This document shows positions 24,752 to 53,441 of a stretch of DNA of 64,000 nt, piece after piece. Within the stretch, counting starts at the first letter, position 1. Each line of letters begins with the position of its first letter. The stretch is from Atherinomorus stipes (lineage: Eukaryota > Chordata > Actinopteri > Atheriniformes > Atherinidae): positions 1,426,001 through 1,490,000 of the forward strand of contig JALJCO010001098.1 in NCBI GenBank assembly GCA_023101725.1, in the 5' to 3' direction. The notes beneath the pieces were generated by a model that was not told the origin of the DNA, did not search any database, and worked only from the letters and a program-made list of their open reading frames with translations. The position numbers were made by a program, and so were the translations under genes.

Positions 24752-27459
24752 ATTTATTAAAAGCCAAGCCCGCAAATCTTGGTTAGCGCCTGTTTAATCC
24801 GGGTTAGCTGGGTTAGCTTTTAGCTCAGAGTACAATTGCCCCGAGGCCTCTCTTCTCTTTGTATTTCCCGACATCCAGGTGATGGTGGGAACGCCCATGG
24901 TGGCTTCACTTTTAGCTCTTCAGAAACTAATGGATGACGCGAGCGGAAAGTTTATCCAGTATACACAGTCTATGTTTACAACTGTGCTTAGCATTTGAAG
25001 TTTTTTTATGCCCATCTTTACCACAAGATGTCAGTACTTCATACACATTGTACCTTTAATTTAATTAATTTTCGATGAAAGAGAGTAAAAATCCCTAAAA
25101 ACAAGATTTTCTTCCTACTGTTTTCACAATATCTTTATCATGAATGCTTTCGGCCTCAATGATCATGTAGTGAAAATCTGATACAAGCCACAGTAATTAA
25201 CATTTAATGTGTGTTGTGTTCTCAGCAAACTGTTCCCCAGAAAAAGGACAGTTCAAGGATATCATCCATCACCATCGCGTTATGTTCATGTTACATGGCG
25301 GGGGTTGGGAGGGGAGGTGTTAAAGCCTATCCCAGCTGTCATCTGAAACGATAGCTTCCCAGTCAGAATGGAAACAGTGACAAGGCTAACGACCAAGCTA
25401 ACAACCGAACACGCTCACACCTAAAATCAATCTGTGGGACCCCAGTTAATACAACACGCCTGGTTTTGGACCACAGAAGTCATCCAGACCTCAAAGAAAT
25501 CATGGAAAGCGTAATAATGCCATGACATGTTCCTAACAAGTGTATGTAAACATCTGACCACAACTGTACAGCTGAGCTGGATTATGTTAAGAAGGTTCAA
25601 AAGTCTAAAGAGCAGCATGTACCATGAGATTACAACACTATCACAGTCGTCTCAATCCGAGCCGTTCTATACCATGGTGTCAAATTAATCATTATGGGTC
25701 AGGAGAGAGGAGAGAAAAAGACCAAAGAGATTGAAAAATAAACTTGCAATGGACACAGTTTGGGGAGTGAAGGAGGAGCAAGTAACAGATGGACTTGTAA
25801 GGATTAGAGGAAATCTGGGTGGGTATCTGATGGAAGCTCACCAAGACAGCGGAGAGAGTGATGAGGGAGTGCAGAGGAAAGGTGAAGGAAACATGTTCCC
25901 CATGCTTCAGGAACGTGAAGGGAATCTGAAACTGAACCTTTCCTGGGGTCCCAGATCTGGTAGGTGGACTTTTTTGTGTTTTTCTTTCTTTTTTTTTTTA
26001 AAGAAAAAAATACATATTCTTGATCTTGCAATGCAAATGTTAACGGATGGAAGTTGAGCTCTGACAGCTGCAGCCGTATTTTCTAATCACACGCATGATC
26101 TGGAAGATTTGGGCTCATCCTGATGAGATGATATCTCACACGGAAAGAGCAGCAAAGCACATCTTTAGCTTTAATTTACTTTCAATCTTGTGATGCTTTT
26201 ATGTGCTTAATATTTTGATGTTCTCCTTCTTTGTGCCCGTAACAAAACTACACACAAAAATCACAACAAAAAAAAAAAAAATCTGGTTTGAATGAAGGTG
26301 GACAGAAGTTGGAAACTTAGCCATGCAATGTCTAAATTTAGAAAATACTGATTTGAAATTAACTTGGCAGCACAACTAAAATCTTTTTATTTTCTTTTGG
26401 TCATTGAGTGATAAAAGCTGGATAGAGATAATATAAATTTGTGCTTGGGTGTGTGAAGGGCTGTTTTTTTTAAAAAGTGTTTTTTTTTTTTTTAAAGACT
26501 TGGGGTTTTGGGGGAAAAAGTTTAAAAAAAAAAATTTTTTTTTTTTTTTTTTTTTTTTAAATGATTTTCCAAACTGAAATCATTTGGAAGTTGATGAATA
26601 ATAAATCTTGACTGCATGTTTAAAAGGATAGTGACAAGTAAGAAATCTGTTGGTAAAACTTATCCTTTTCCATTCATGTGAAACAAGAATAAAATTCCAG
26701 AGCCCAAATTATTTAGAGCATCGGCAGAGAATTGCATTTTAATTTTTGCCATATTGAAGACATCGTAATTTTCCTGTTCAGCCCCTCAATAGATCCCTCT
26801 TTTTTTTTGAGAGACACTCAGTATCATAAAACTGAAAAGGTTTGCTTTTAATTCACTGCATAAAAATTAAATCTGTCAAGATGTAGAGTAAAAACAGGTC
26901 TGCAGATGTATAGAGGGGTGTGACTTTAATTATTTCTACATTTAGGATTGTTCTTACAGTAGGTGCGTTTACATTATGAACCAGTTTTTCAAAAATATAT
27001 CTTGTTTTTTTTTTTTTATTTATTCATTTCAAACAGGTAGATAAAGCTGCAAAACAGATGCAGGCAGATTTCTTTGAGATAAATAGCAAAACAAACTAAA
27101 GAGAGAGATTTGTTTATTTTTTAAAGCATAAAATAACCAAAACTAAATAAAAATAAAGAATTGTTTTGATTGAATATATCTGATTTATCCGTGCCCTATT
27201 TACTGGTCAGAATTGGATTTTTCTATTGATTTTGCACAAAATCTAATTAATATTATTCTGATTATTCAGAAAACAAAACAAATGTATTGAAAATAAATAA
27301 TTAATGAAGCAGATGTCCCTCTGTATAGTCCTTATAAATGCAGATATTCTGTATTAAGGTATACTATTAACCTATCTACATTTCCATATACCATAGACCC
27401 GCACAGGTATACAGAGGTTACATACTTTTATATACCATAGTTGTATACACACACACATA
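24752..27459. other. Intergenic stretch, no gene recognised
   Basis: AT-rich DNA between the epsin and the GSG1-like gene. It holds part of a repeat shared with 53979-54553 (24950-25060) and long A/T homopolymers at 26460-26565. Short reading frames, for example 25731-26057, lack family resemblance, splice context or codon bias. Confidence 0.5.
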
Positions 27460-28083
27460 CACAGCTGTGCTTGAAATTTTACATACACTCCCATTACAGA
27501 AAAGGCTAAATTCAAAACAGTAATTCAGATAACAAGAAACAGAAACATGTAATAATAAACAAAAATGTGCTAAATGATTATTTAGTAAAATAAAATATTG
27601 ATTTGAAAAAATAATTACACAAAAGACAAAACTGTCTCAGACAAATTAAAGGACCTTGATCATGAACAGTGGGATTTGTCAACAGGTGCAGAAGTCTTAT
27701 TAAACATTGTAGAAAACACTTTATTGCAGTGATTGCTTCAAAGTTTTGCTCAACAACATTTTAGTTCAGTGCCCCATCATGACTGTTGTTTTTTATATAA
27801 ATTTGTGTTGAACCACAGTTAAAAATCAATGTAATTATTTTCAGTCATCAGTCATTTTCTATGCCACTTATCCAGTTCAGGGTCGCAGGGGTTGCTGGAG
27901 CCTATCCCAGCTATGATCAGGTGGGAGGCAGGGTATACCCTGGACAGGTTGCCAGTCTGTTGTAATGATTTGCATAAAATTTTTATTTATTATTACTTTT
28001 GTCATTTTGAAATAATTTCACTGACAGATGATTTTTTTTTCTGTCTTTGATGGAAGGGTATGTAAACTTTCAAGCACAACTGT
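27460..28083. mobile_element. Mariner-like MITE, copy 1, with SINE fragment inside
   Basis: Left end ACAGCTGTGCTTGAAATTTT and inverse right end CTTTCAAGCACAACTGT are flanked by TA. The interior (CAGTGATTG, TTGCTCAACAA, TTAGTTCAGTGCCCCATCAT) matches elements at 42393 and 61331. At about 27844-27962 it holds a fragment of the SINE-like family seen at 55526 (CTTATCCAGTTCAGGGTCG). Confidence 0.7.
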
Positions 28084-28111
28084 TATATATATATATATAT
28101 ATTTATGTGTG

Positions 28112-28202
<91 letters not shown>
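28084..28202. repeat. (TA)n / (TG)n microsatellite
   Basis: Alternating TA tracts with short TG blocks. Long reading frames here are artefacts of the dinucleotide repeat. Confidence 0.95.
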
Positions 28203-28206
<4 letters not shown>

Positions 28207-28697
28207 TCTCAAAAATAGAGGTACGAGACAGGAACATTTCTGTACCTGTAGGTACAATTTTTAACAAATGTTCTCTCAAAAGTACAATACTGGTCTTTAT
28301 AAGGTCTGAAGTGTACCTTTAAGCTATGAAAAAGGGTCCAAAGTAATAAAAAGTACAAATTTGTACCAGTTCAATCATAAGGGTATCTGCAGCATTGAAA
28401 AATGTGTTTAGTTTGTACAATAACTATAATTAGCAGTACTTTAAACAGTAGTATAATTCTTGTTAGTACATTATGATTTTCATAATAATCATAGTTATCA
28501 TAGCAAAAATTATATCTATAATTATATTATTTGTGTTTGGCCTAATATTTATATAATAATTATTCATTTATTATTAGCATCTTTGATTTGGACCAGGGCC
28601 GAAGGGTACAGAAATGTCTTTCAAAAAGAAACACCCCCAGGGACAAGCATTTGTACTCTTTAAGTACAAACTGGTGCCTCTATTTTTGAGTGTGTGT
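28203..28697. mobile_element. MITE with CTCAAAAATAGAGGTAC ends inside TA repeat
   Basis: The left end CTCAAAAATAGAGGTAC and inverse right end GTGCCTCTATTTTTGAG match in 16 of 17 positions. TA-repeat sequence lies on both sides, consistent with a Tc1/mariner-type element that entered or seeded the TA microsatellite. No transposase. Confidence 0.7.
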
Positions 28698-28698
28698 G

Positions 28699-28734
<36 letters not shown>

Positions 28735-28738
<4 letters not shown>

Positions 28739-30447
28739 TAGGTACACCTGTCCAACTGCTCGTTAAAGCAAATTTCAAATCAGCTAATCACATGACAGCA
28801 ACTCAATGCATTTAGGCATGTAGACATGTGTCCGAATGTCCATCCTTTTCCCTACATAGGGCCCTATATAAGGATCAGGAGCCATTTTGTAGGGGTGTCC
28901 GAATGTCCAGAAAGAAAAAAGTAGAGCACTCAAAGTTACCCACAATGCATCTTGAAAACTAGTGAGCTTCGATGGTCCTTAGACGGGACAATATAGACCA
29001 CAATGCATTGCGGTCAGGAGAGCTAAAAGGCGCGAGGTGTTGCACACATCGAGCGGCAAAAAAAAAGGAGAGAAAAAACAACAGAAAAGGGATTAAACCA
29101 CAATATAAGTAAATAAAATATCTTAATTTAAAGTAACAGATTTGATCTGGAATTAAATCCTTTCGCGAGTCGTGGATGCTGCCGTGACAGCTGGTAATCA
29201 CGTGATTTGCGGCGAGGAAAAAGTAGTCAGCTTCGTGTCCGAGTCAAAGGCAGAATGAGGGCACTAGATACAGTAGTCTGCTATGTAGTGCAGCCCTATG
29301 TGGTGAATGAGGGGTTAGGGAGTAGGGAGGACATTCGGACACAGCCATGATCAAGATGATCTGCTGCAGTTCAAACCGAGCATCAGAATGGGGAAGAAAG
29401 GCGATTTAAGTGATTTTGAACGTGGCAAGGTTGTTGGTGCCAGACGAGCTGGTGTGAGTATTTCAGAAACTGCTGATCTACTGGGATTTTCCTGCACAAC
29501 CATCTCTAGGGTTTACAGAGAATGGTCCAAAAAAGAGAAAATATCCAGTAAGCAGCAGTTCTGTGGGCACAAGTTTGTTGTTGATGACAGAGGCCAGAGG
29601 AGAATGGCCAGACTGGTTTGAGCTGATAGAAAGGCAATAGTAATTCAAATAACCACTTGTTACAACCGAAGTCTGCAGAAGAGCATCTCTGAATGCACAA
29701 CATGTCCAACCTGGAAGCAGACGGGCAACAGCAGCAGAAGACCACACTATGTGCCACTCCTGTCAGCTAAGAACAGGAAACTGAGGCCACAATTCACACA
29801 GACTCACCAACATTGGACAATAGAAGATGGAGAAATGTTGCCTTTTGTCTGATGAGTCTCTATTTGTGCTACGAAATTCGGATGGTAGGCTCAGAATTTG
29901 GTGACAACAACATGAAAGCATGGATCCATCCTGCCTTGTATCAACGGTTCAGGTTGGTGGTGGTGGTGTAATGGTGTGTGAGAGATTTTCTTAGCACACT
30001 TTGGGCCCCTTAGTACCAACGTGGTGGTTTAACCACCACAGCCTACCTGAGTATTGTTGCTGACCATGTCCATCCCTTTATGGCGTCAGTGTAGCATCCT
30101 CTGATGGCTACTTCCAGCAGGATAACGTGCCATGTCATAAACCGTGAATCATCTCAGACTGTTTTTTTGAACACGACAATAAGTTCATTGTACTTAAATG
30201 GCCTCCACAGTCACCAGATCTCAATTCAATATAGCACCTTTGGGATGTGGTGGATTGGGAGGTTTTCGTCACAGATGTGCAGCTGACAAATCTGCAGCAA
30301 CTGCGTGATGATGTCATGTCAATATGGAGCAAAATCTCTGAGGAATGTTTCCAGTACCTTGTTGAATCTATGCCACGAAGGATGAAGGCAGTTCTGAAGG
30401 CAAAAGGGGTCCAACCCGGTACCTAGCAAGGTGTACCTAATAAAGTG
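28735..30447 (+). mobile_element. Tc1-like transposon, inactive, interrupted by a nested element
   Basis: The ends TTAGGTACACCTGTCC (left) and GGTGTACCTAATAAAGTG (right) are inverse to each other at the tips. The transposase begins at 29388 (MGKKGDLSDFERGKVVGARR) with its helix-turn-helix part. The frame stops at TGA 29619-29621, probably a decayed CGA. Remnants follow: WSDESLF (about 29846), DNVPCHK (about 30121) and PDLNSI (about 30214), the DD34E catalytic context. The 5' leader is split by the element 28828-29342. The extreme left tip merges into a TA repeat. Confidence 0.92.
28828..29342. mobile_element. 515-bp MITE nested in the Tc1 leader
   Basis: Perfect 14-bp inverted ends GTGTCCGAATGTCC and GGACATTCGGACAC. 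The flanks (AGACAT left, AGCCAT right) come from the Tc1 leader, whose sequence resumes across the insertion. A second GTGTCCGAATGTCC sits at about 28897, and ACCACAATGCATTG motifs lie inside. Superfamily is uncertain: the flank match is 5 of 6. Confidence 0.8.
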
Positions 30448-30470
30448 GCCAGTGTGTGTGTGTGTGTATA

Positions 30471-30555
<85 letters not shown>
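30448..30555. repeat. (TG)n(TA)n(TAGA)n microsatellite
   Basis: It directly abuts the right end of the Tc1 element; TAGA units occupy about 30503-30555. Confidence 0.95.
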
Positions 30556-30556
<1 letters not shown>

Positions 30557-31922
30557 TACATATTTATCCATTTTTTTCCCCTCACCAGTAGCCGATCTGA
30601 TGGACTAAATGAATCCATAGTCCCTCTTGTGGGGTCATTCTTATTATGTTGTTGATCCATCTTGCCATCACATGCAGTGCGGTGGAATTATCTGGAGAGG
30701 GACATCATAACTGGATTATATGTAGCAAATATGTCTGATATTCATCACATGCAGACAGACTGGGTCTTTACTGGAGAAGCTGGCACTTAATGTTAACTGT
30801 CTACATGTGAAGTTTAAAGACTGGTGTCATCTTATCATACCACCTTCAAGTTACACATAATGCCATCCAGACATCCCTAATTGGATTAATGGGCAGACAG
30901 GGAAACCCCATGATGGGTGAGTTTGAACTCAACACTGTCCAACAAGAGGTTAAAGACCTGGAACTCTCAGTGGGTCTGAGCCTTTGAGTGAAAATTAAAA
31001 ATCTTCAAGAACTGAAGAATATGTCCGGTTGCCTTCCAGTTAATCTATAAAGATTACCAAGATGATTGACAGTCGAAACAAGCATGTCTCAACCTTTCTT
31101 AATGCCTCTATCCAGATGTTTGCCTTTGTCCTACTTTCTTTTTTTTTTCTGTTTGTAGGTGGTCGTCCAAACTAAGACAGCTTGAGAGATACGGAGCCGT
31201 AATCTCATCTACCTTACCCCAGATTAACAGATTACCTAACCCAGAGGTGGGCTTGAGATACCAGACTAATCATTCTTCCATGAACTTAATCCCTCCCGAA
31301 GAGGTGAAGCAGCAGCTTGAAGAATTGCGTGAGCTGTGAGACTGGAAACAAGAATTTGCAAAATCCACAAGACAAGATCTATAAACTCATCTGAAGCGAA
31401 GGAAGCGTTATCGGAAGAGAGAGATGTGAAACACGGGCTAAATGTGACGAACAAAGTGAAATCTGTCAACCTGCTTTGCTTGTCTTTGTTGAAGAAGCAG
31501 GAGGCAGAGCTGGAGTCCCTTGTGCAACCTTTAGCCTTAACATCTGTCTCTGTGTTCTCTATCACTAGAAGTGATTAAACCCAGCGATTCATCTTTCTCT
31601 TCTCCACTGTTATCCTTCGTGTATCGGCTGTTCTTCAAACCCTGCTCTCCTTCCATCACTCCACCCATCTATTTATCTTCCCCTCTGACCTTTGCTCCAC
31701 TTCTGGAGCATCCTTGATCTCTTGCTGTTTCATGAATCCATGAATCAACTGCTCAGCGTTTCATGTAACTTATTGTATGTTTGTAATTGTGGTGTCATGG
31801 AAGAGCCTTCGCTCCTCTGAGCCTCATCCTGACTGGACAAAGATCATCCTCAAACTTAAGCTGAAGGACATTCACCGATACTCTGAATTCTCATTTGGTT
31901 TATACCCAATTACAACGCAAAG
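30556..31922. other. Upstream region of the GSG1-like gene
   Basis: No homologous coding sequence was recognised. The segment directly before 31923 is presumably promoter and 5'UTR. An AG acceptor-like site near 31158 (TTTCTGTTTGTAG) and a short open frame at 31336-31578 were noted, but nothing decides the transcription start. Confidence 0.35.
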
Positions 31923-47895
<15,973 letters not shown>

Positions 47896-48375
47896 GACTC
47901 ACAAAGACTAAAGAGGCACAAATTTCACTCTAAAACCAAAAGACTTGAACAAACCTGAAAAAAATCCATTAGTTGTTGTAAATTTTAGTTCCAAATGTCA
48001 AATTGTAACATTTAAACTCTTTGTCTGAAGCAAAAGTTAGTTGGATCATTTAGTTTTATGAAAAAAAAAAAATATTTAAAATTAACTAAAAGAATTCAAA
48101 TTATTTATTATATCAAGAATAAAAGCTGGAATATTTCATAATGTACCTTATAGGCTGTCTTGGGAAATGAAGAAAAAGGCAGAAGAGAAGTAAAGGGGTG
48201 AGAAACTGGAGACCTTCCCCCATTTTCCAAGCTCAGATTACTCAAGTTATTAGATAAAACAGTTGAAAAGTCTCCTTGTTGGTCAGAAGCATCTGAACTC
48301 TTGCAACAACGTATTTTGTAAAGGTTAATGTATATAAAGAATGTATCAAAGATTATACTTTATTTCACTCAGCAG

Positions 48376-48381
48376 AATAAA
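48376..48381 (+). terminator. Polyadenylation signal of the GSG1-like gene
   Basis: AATAAA about 480 bp after the stop codon, followed by T-rich sequence. The preceding 3'UTR (47896-48375) shows no obvious interspersed repeat. Another AATAAA at about 48117 could serve a shorter transcript. Confidence 0.5.
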
Positions 48382-49110
48382 ATATTTGTTATTTTAACCA
48401 GACTGCTTTTTGTTTACTCTGTGACCTTGCAGTGGATAACAAAACCGCGTCTTCCATGACATTTTAGGCAAAGAGAGAAAATGATGCACAATTAAAACCA
48501 ATGAAACGTTCAGAATTTTTCACCAATTTTCAAACAGTTTGGTTTGTCAAGAATGCCAACCATTTATTTACCATAGAATACAGTGTTATCATACCAAAAA
48601 TACTCACACTATTACTGTTTAAAGACATAAGGCCCAATTTCAATTCCTATTTTCATCTCTATCTCTGCCCTTCCCCTTGGGCCTAATACTTGAAACAGAG
48701 TTTCATGTGCTAAATATTAAATTATTCCCCTAAGAAATGGGACAACCCTTCAAAATCCTCCTGCGTTGCCAATAGTCGCCCATGGTGCAGTAAACTGACA
48801 TCACAGCTGTTTCTGGAAGAGTTCGTAATGCCGTCTGCAGCAGCAATAATCTCCCTTTCCTGGGCAAATGCATTATTTTTTTGGCCTTTTGTGTCATCAT
48901 CATTTGTTCATCAGTACTTTAAAGAATATGCCCATTTTTTGTTGTAAGTACAAAAACTATTGGCCTGGCTAGGCCCCCCCTGACAGAGTCCTGAGCCCCC
49001 GCCCCCCAGTTTGAGAACCACTGCGTTAGAGACTGAATTGTGTTATTGTATTTAATTTTTTATTTATTTTGTTGTTTTATTAAGTAAATCATATGCAACA
49101 TACTGTATAC

Positions 49111-49639
49111 CAGGGGTGTCAAACATAAGGCCGGGGGCCAAAACTGGCCCGCCAGAGGGTCCAGTCTGGCCCGTGAGGTGAATTATTATATGTCACATTT
49201 AAAACAATAAAACAAACTAGGGGGGTAGTTTGTAATTGGTTCATATTCAATATTTGGGAAGTTTCAACAGAAAATTAATTTTAAAAATTCAGATTTATAT
49301 GAGTTTATATCAAAATGTATATAAATATTTTGTTATATAAAAATATATGATAAAATGTTGACTGAAATTAATACATAAAATGAATAAATAAAATAAGATA
49401 ATCAAATTAGGCTAAATATTGTTGGAACCAATTATGTTTCTCAATAAATTTCGTGTTCTTTTTTTCTAAAAGGAAAGTTCATTAAATATAAACATCTTGA
49501 CAATGTGCTAAAATAAAGGGAAACATTTGCAGTTGTTGTTATTTATAGGTTATTGTGTGATAATTTTCCCGGTCTGGCCCACTTGAGATCAAATCGTGAA
49601 GTTTGTGGCCCCTGAACTAAAATGAGTTTGACACCTCTG
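49111..49639. mobile_element. hAT MITE, CAGGGGTGTCAAAC family, perfect duplication
   Basis: Ends CAGGGGTGTCAAACATAAGG and the inverse GAGTTTGACACCTCTG. Flanks are identical CTGTATAC (49103-49110 and 49640-49647). Repeated CTGGCCC motifs near both ends are typical of this abundant fish family. Confidence 0.92.
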
Positions 49640-49647
49640 CTGTATAC

Positions 49648-51377
49648 GATAGTAAAATCATACCAGCTGGCGGCGGTAGTGCACCTTTGAGTTCGCCAAC
49701 CGCCATTAAACTCAACAGAAGAAGAAGTCATGTAAGAAAAAAATGAAACTTAGAGATGATATTTGGATGGATGTTTTTGAAGTCCGATGAAACTCACAAG
49801 CAGGTAGTCTGGCCGTATTTCCACCAATTTATCTTCTAAAATGTAGCGGACTACGTCGTCGTGAGCTGCCATCTTGAAATCATGTGATCGGCGGACGCGT
49901 TTTTGATTGGTCGCTAGAACTTCCCTCAGCAGACAGCTCAAGTTGAGCGCACACGGTGAGTTTTTCAAACGTGTTTTTTCTTCACCTGAAGGCCTCGTGA
50001 GGCAGAAAACTCACCAAAAATCAGGCGCACACGGCGACTATCTGCTGAGCAAACGGCCTCCGATGACTTTTAGCTTAGCAGAAAGCTCTCGTGGCATAAA
50101 GGGACCACAGGCAGGAATTGTGAAAGAATAAACAAGCATGTCCACTTTTTAACACTAATGGGTGATGAAGTGTTAAAAACCAAAGAGAACGAGCCCACCC
50201 ACCCACGTCTCTCTCCGTTGCCTCCGTGTGCAGCATAAAGCGCTGCGATTCGGTGGCCGAATTACACATTTGAGTAGCTGTTTGCACCTTTTATTTAACC
50301 TCCATTTCATTACCTCTTTCTTATCTCAGGTTGAGGAAACAGTGTCGCACCATCAAATGGATTTTGTTCAACTCAAAATAAACTTAACGGGTTTTATGCA
50401 CAACTGCACTGCTTCCTAACTGAAGCCAGCTCCTTTGTCTCCTGTCTTTCATTATCAGACGATTTGATTAATCAGGTGTGTAGTGTGAAGTAGTGCAGTG
50501 GTGCATAAAACCCACTCCCCTTCTGTCCACGTACACAAAGTCAGGGACAATGGTCTCACGTTTGACTAGAATTTTGGAAATATTTCCCTGGATTCTGGTT
50601 GAGACACTCGTGACTTCTAGATAAATTCATTTTTGGTGACCCAGTGACTTTTTTCCTTCTTCCAGAAGGGTTTCATTTGGGATTCGTTTTATAAACAGCT
50701 TCTGTAACTGAACTCTTCCAGTAACTTTGGTCATGTCGTGACTTTTTATCCAAGGCCCCCGTTAGATCACACTTTAATAGGTCCGGTTTTTGGTTTCTAA
50801 CCAAATGCCTGCAGCGTTTGGATGGGAACCAGTTCAGATCGGCCTCAGTCCGCTGTCACCAGGTTTGATTGTTTGGGAATCCGAGACAGCCGTGCGGCAC
50901 ATCTCGTAATAAGTACATCTAGGAATAAAAGAAAAAGCGAGGATCAAAGATGACAGCAGCAGATAGATTTGGATGTTTAGACAGATGTTTTCAGATGCCG
51001 GACAGAAGATTATGTCAGTAATCTCCGCAGTCATGGGAATGAGACAGAGAGAGGGGGATTGACATAATATAGGCAGTGAGGCAGAGATGAGGCAGGCTGA
51101 GGTCACTGCACAGCGCTGCATGTGCACAGTAATTAAAAATGCGATTTAAGACCCTGGATGATACAGAAGTTATACAACAGTCACCATATGGAGAATGAAG
51201 GGCTCGTTTATCATCAGTTATTAGTAGATAAATGTTTGTTGATATGTTTAATGGCTGCCCCTGAATTTATTTAATTTTTTTTCCCATTTTTGAGTGTCAT
51301 AGAGGTTACAATTTGCAATCAAATAACTCAGTATGTGATTAGTTGCTCTGTTATATTATGATGTAACACAACACAGC
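49648..51377. other. Intergenic stretch between GSG1-like gene and recoverin
   Basis: No recognisable exon. A short CpG-bearing patch around 49860-50100 includes AGCTGCCATCTTGAAATCA, but no adjacent gene was found. Small open frames look random. Confidence 0.4.
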
Positions 51378-51829
51378 TCACTGTCTGTGCACCCAGAATA
51401 TTTTAACCCAGTTTAATTTTCTTAAGAGTTGAATAGTTTTTTTAAATTTAGAAAAAGAAATTATGTTTACTTTAATCTTTTTTTCTATGTTTTGTCTAAT
51501 CAGCATCCGCTGACCCCGCCCCATCAGTTTACGTGGACGACCACTTCGTGGCTGAGTTGCTGTCGTTCCCAAACACTTCCATTTTCTTATAATACAGCTG
51601 ACAGTTGACTGTGGAACATTTAGGATTTGTTGCACAGGTGGCATCCTGTCACAGTTCCACGCTGGAGCTCACGGAGCTCCTGAGAGCGACACATTCTTTC
51701 ACAAATGTTGGTAAAAAACAGTCTGCATGCCGAGCTGCTTCATTTTATACACCTGTGGCCATGGAAGTGATGGAACACCTGATTCCCATAATCTGGATGG
51801 GTGAGGAAATACTTTTGGCAATATAGTGT
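51378..51829 (-). mobile_element. Tc1-like transposase fragment
   Basis: The minus-strand frame reads ILNVPQSTVSCIIRKWKCLG and then TATQPRSGRPRKLMGRGQR, the second helix-turn-helix and linker (GRPR hook) of Tc1-family transposases. The catalytic part is missing. TACTTTTGGCAATATAGTGT at 51811-51829 looks like the element tip. Confidence 0.8.
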
Positions 51830-51837
51830 ATGTCAGG

Positions 51838-52360
51838 CAAGATTATAATAGTTTTAGATTTTTAATTATTGATTTTTTTTATTTAGTTCTTGACTTTTTG
51901 TTTTTCAATTCAGTTAGTTTTAGTTAGTTTTTTGGAAGTTTTTATTGGTTTTTATTTTTTGGAAAATGATAGTTTTCATTTATTTTTATGTGTTTCAGTG
52001 TTAGTTTTAGTTTTTAGGATTTTTTTTTAAATTTTATTGTAAATTATAGGTTCATTCAAAATCATCAGAAAGTCACTTGGAGTAAAACCTTTTGAGGAAA
52101 GTAAATATATCAAATATAAATAGTTTTCATACCAACCCAAAAAGCTAATGTACTAAATAAATTCAGAAACACTAAAACTAAGGATGTTTTTGCAATAATT
52201 TTAGTTAGTTTTAGTTATTTTTGTAAAGAAAAAATACAGTTTCAGTTAGTTATAGTTTTTTAAAGAACTGTCATTTATATTTTTATTTCAGTTAACGAAA
52301 ATGTTTTTTCCCTTTCAGTTTTTGTGTCTTTGTTAGTTTTAGCTAACTATAATAACCTTG
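51838..52360. mobile_element. hAT-like MITE rich in TTAGTTTT repeats
   Basis: Ends CAAGATTATAATAGTTTTAG and the inverse AGCTAACTATAATAACCTTG. Flanks ATGTCAGG (51830-51837) and ATGTCAGA (52361-52368) match at 7 of 8. Confidence 0.75.
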
Positions 52361-52812
52361 ATGTCAGACTACATAAGATGCATCCTCTGTTGCTGTATCC
52401 ATCTTCTAATCCACTCTGATGCAGCATCTTCAGTATTGTTAAATCATGCTGTAAAAGCTCCATCAACAGCACTGTTGGGATTTGTTTCACCAACTATCAC
52501 CTCTCAGACTCAAGCACAAAGTGGCTCATAATACAAGGCAACACTGTCTCTGATTCCTTCATATTCATCATCTTCATCACCTGAACAATCATCTTCTGCT
52601 TTCCTGTGATGGTTCATGCCATTAAAAACACAAAAAAAAGAGATTCTGTAATGATGCAACCACTTTTTAATCAAACATTTTTGATAATGTTGCTATTTTC
52701 AGCTCCAATATTGCTGTAAGTCTTAGTTAAAGTGGATCACACTCTGTTTAAACAATGAAACAAAAGAAGGCTCAGTTCTATTACAACTCCAGTTTTTTTT
52801 TTTTTAATTAAC

Positions 52813-52818
52813 TTTATT
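52813..52818 (-). terminator. Candidate polyadenylation signal of recoverin
   Basis: AATAAA on the minus strand, about 630 bp beyond the recoverin stop. A genomic A-run on that strand (52792-52805) follows within about 10 bases. That run could mislead 3'-end mapping or mark an old retroposed end, so the call is tentative. Confidence 0.3.
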
Positions 52819-53441
52819 ATAAAGAAAAATCCAGGAACAACACTACTCTCAATATTCATCACTTAAACACAACATGCAACATATGGATGAAGTAAAGATT
52901 ATAAAAGACAAGTTTATGATTAAATCATTGCATATTTCAAGGATTAAAGAGGAAACATAAACTAATACACATGACCAAGTTCTATAAAAACACACGCCCA
53001 TCATTCTTTTCTTACATAAACCACATTTTCTAACATTTCAGAAATAAATTTCAGACTTCATGAAGGAGATAACCTCAGAAAAGGTCAAATTATGTTTAAA
53101 TGACAGTTACGTTTGTGTATCAGACAGATGAACACTTTTAACAGTTGCTATGGCGACTGTAATCTCAGGCAATCAAGAGGCATTCAATTCTGTTTTCTAC
53201 CTTTTAGCTTTGTGTTTATTTTGATGCTCTAAAAACGACGCAGACACATGCACAGGTAGAAATGTTATAAAACTAAGCAGGAGATTATGTACCATTTAAT
53301 GAGGGGCAATGAGGTATTATATCTACACCTCCTGTGTGTTCAGTTTATGTGAGGGTCCTGCCAGGTGTCACTGCATTAACAGATGAAGGTTTTATGTAAC
53401 AGGAGTGGAGTGGAGGGAAACAAACTGGTCCGACTGGGCCG

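Noticed and set aside
25731..26057. Possible novel 108-codon gene
   Set aside because: It ends in a homopolymer-derived stretch and has no recognisable domain, splice support or conserved neighbour.
28018..28322. Open frames reading YIYIYIY
   Set aside because: Products of the TA/TG microsatellite.
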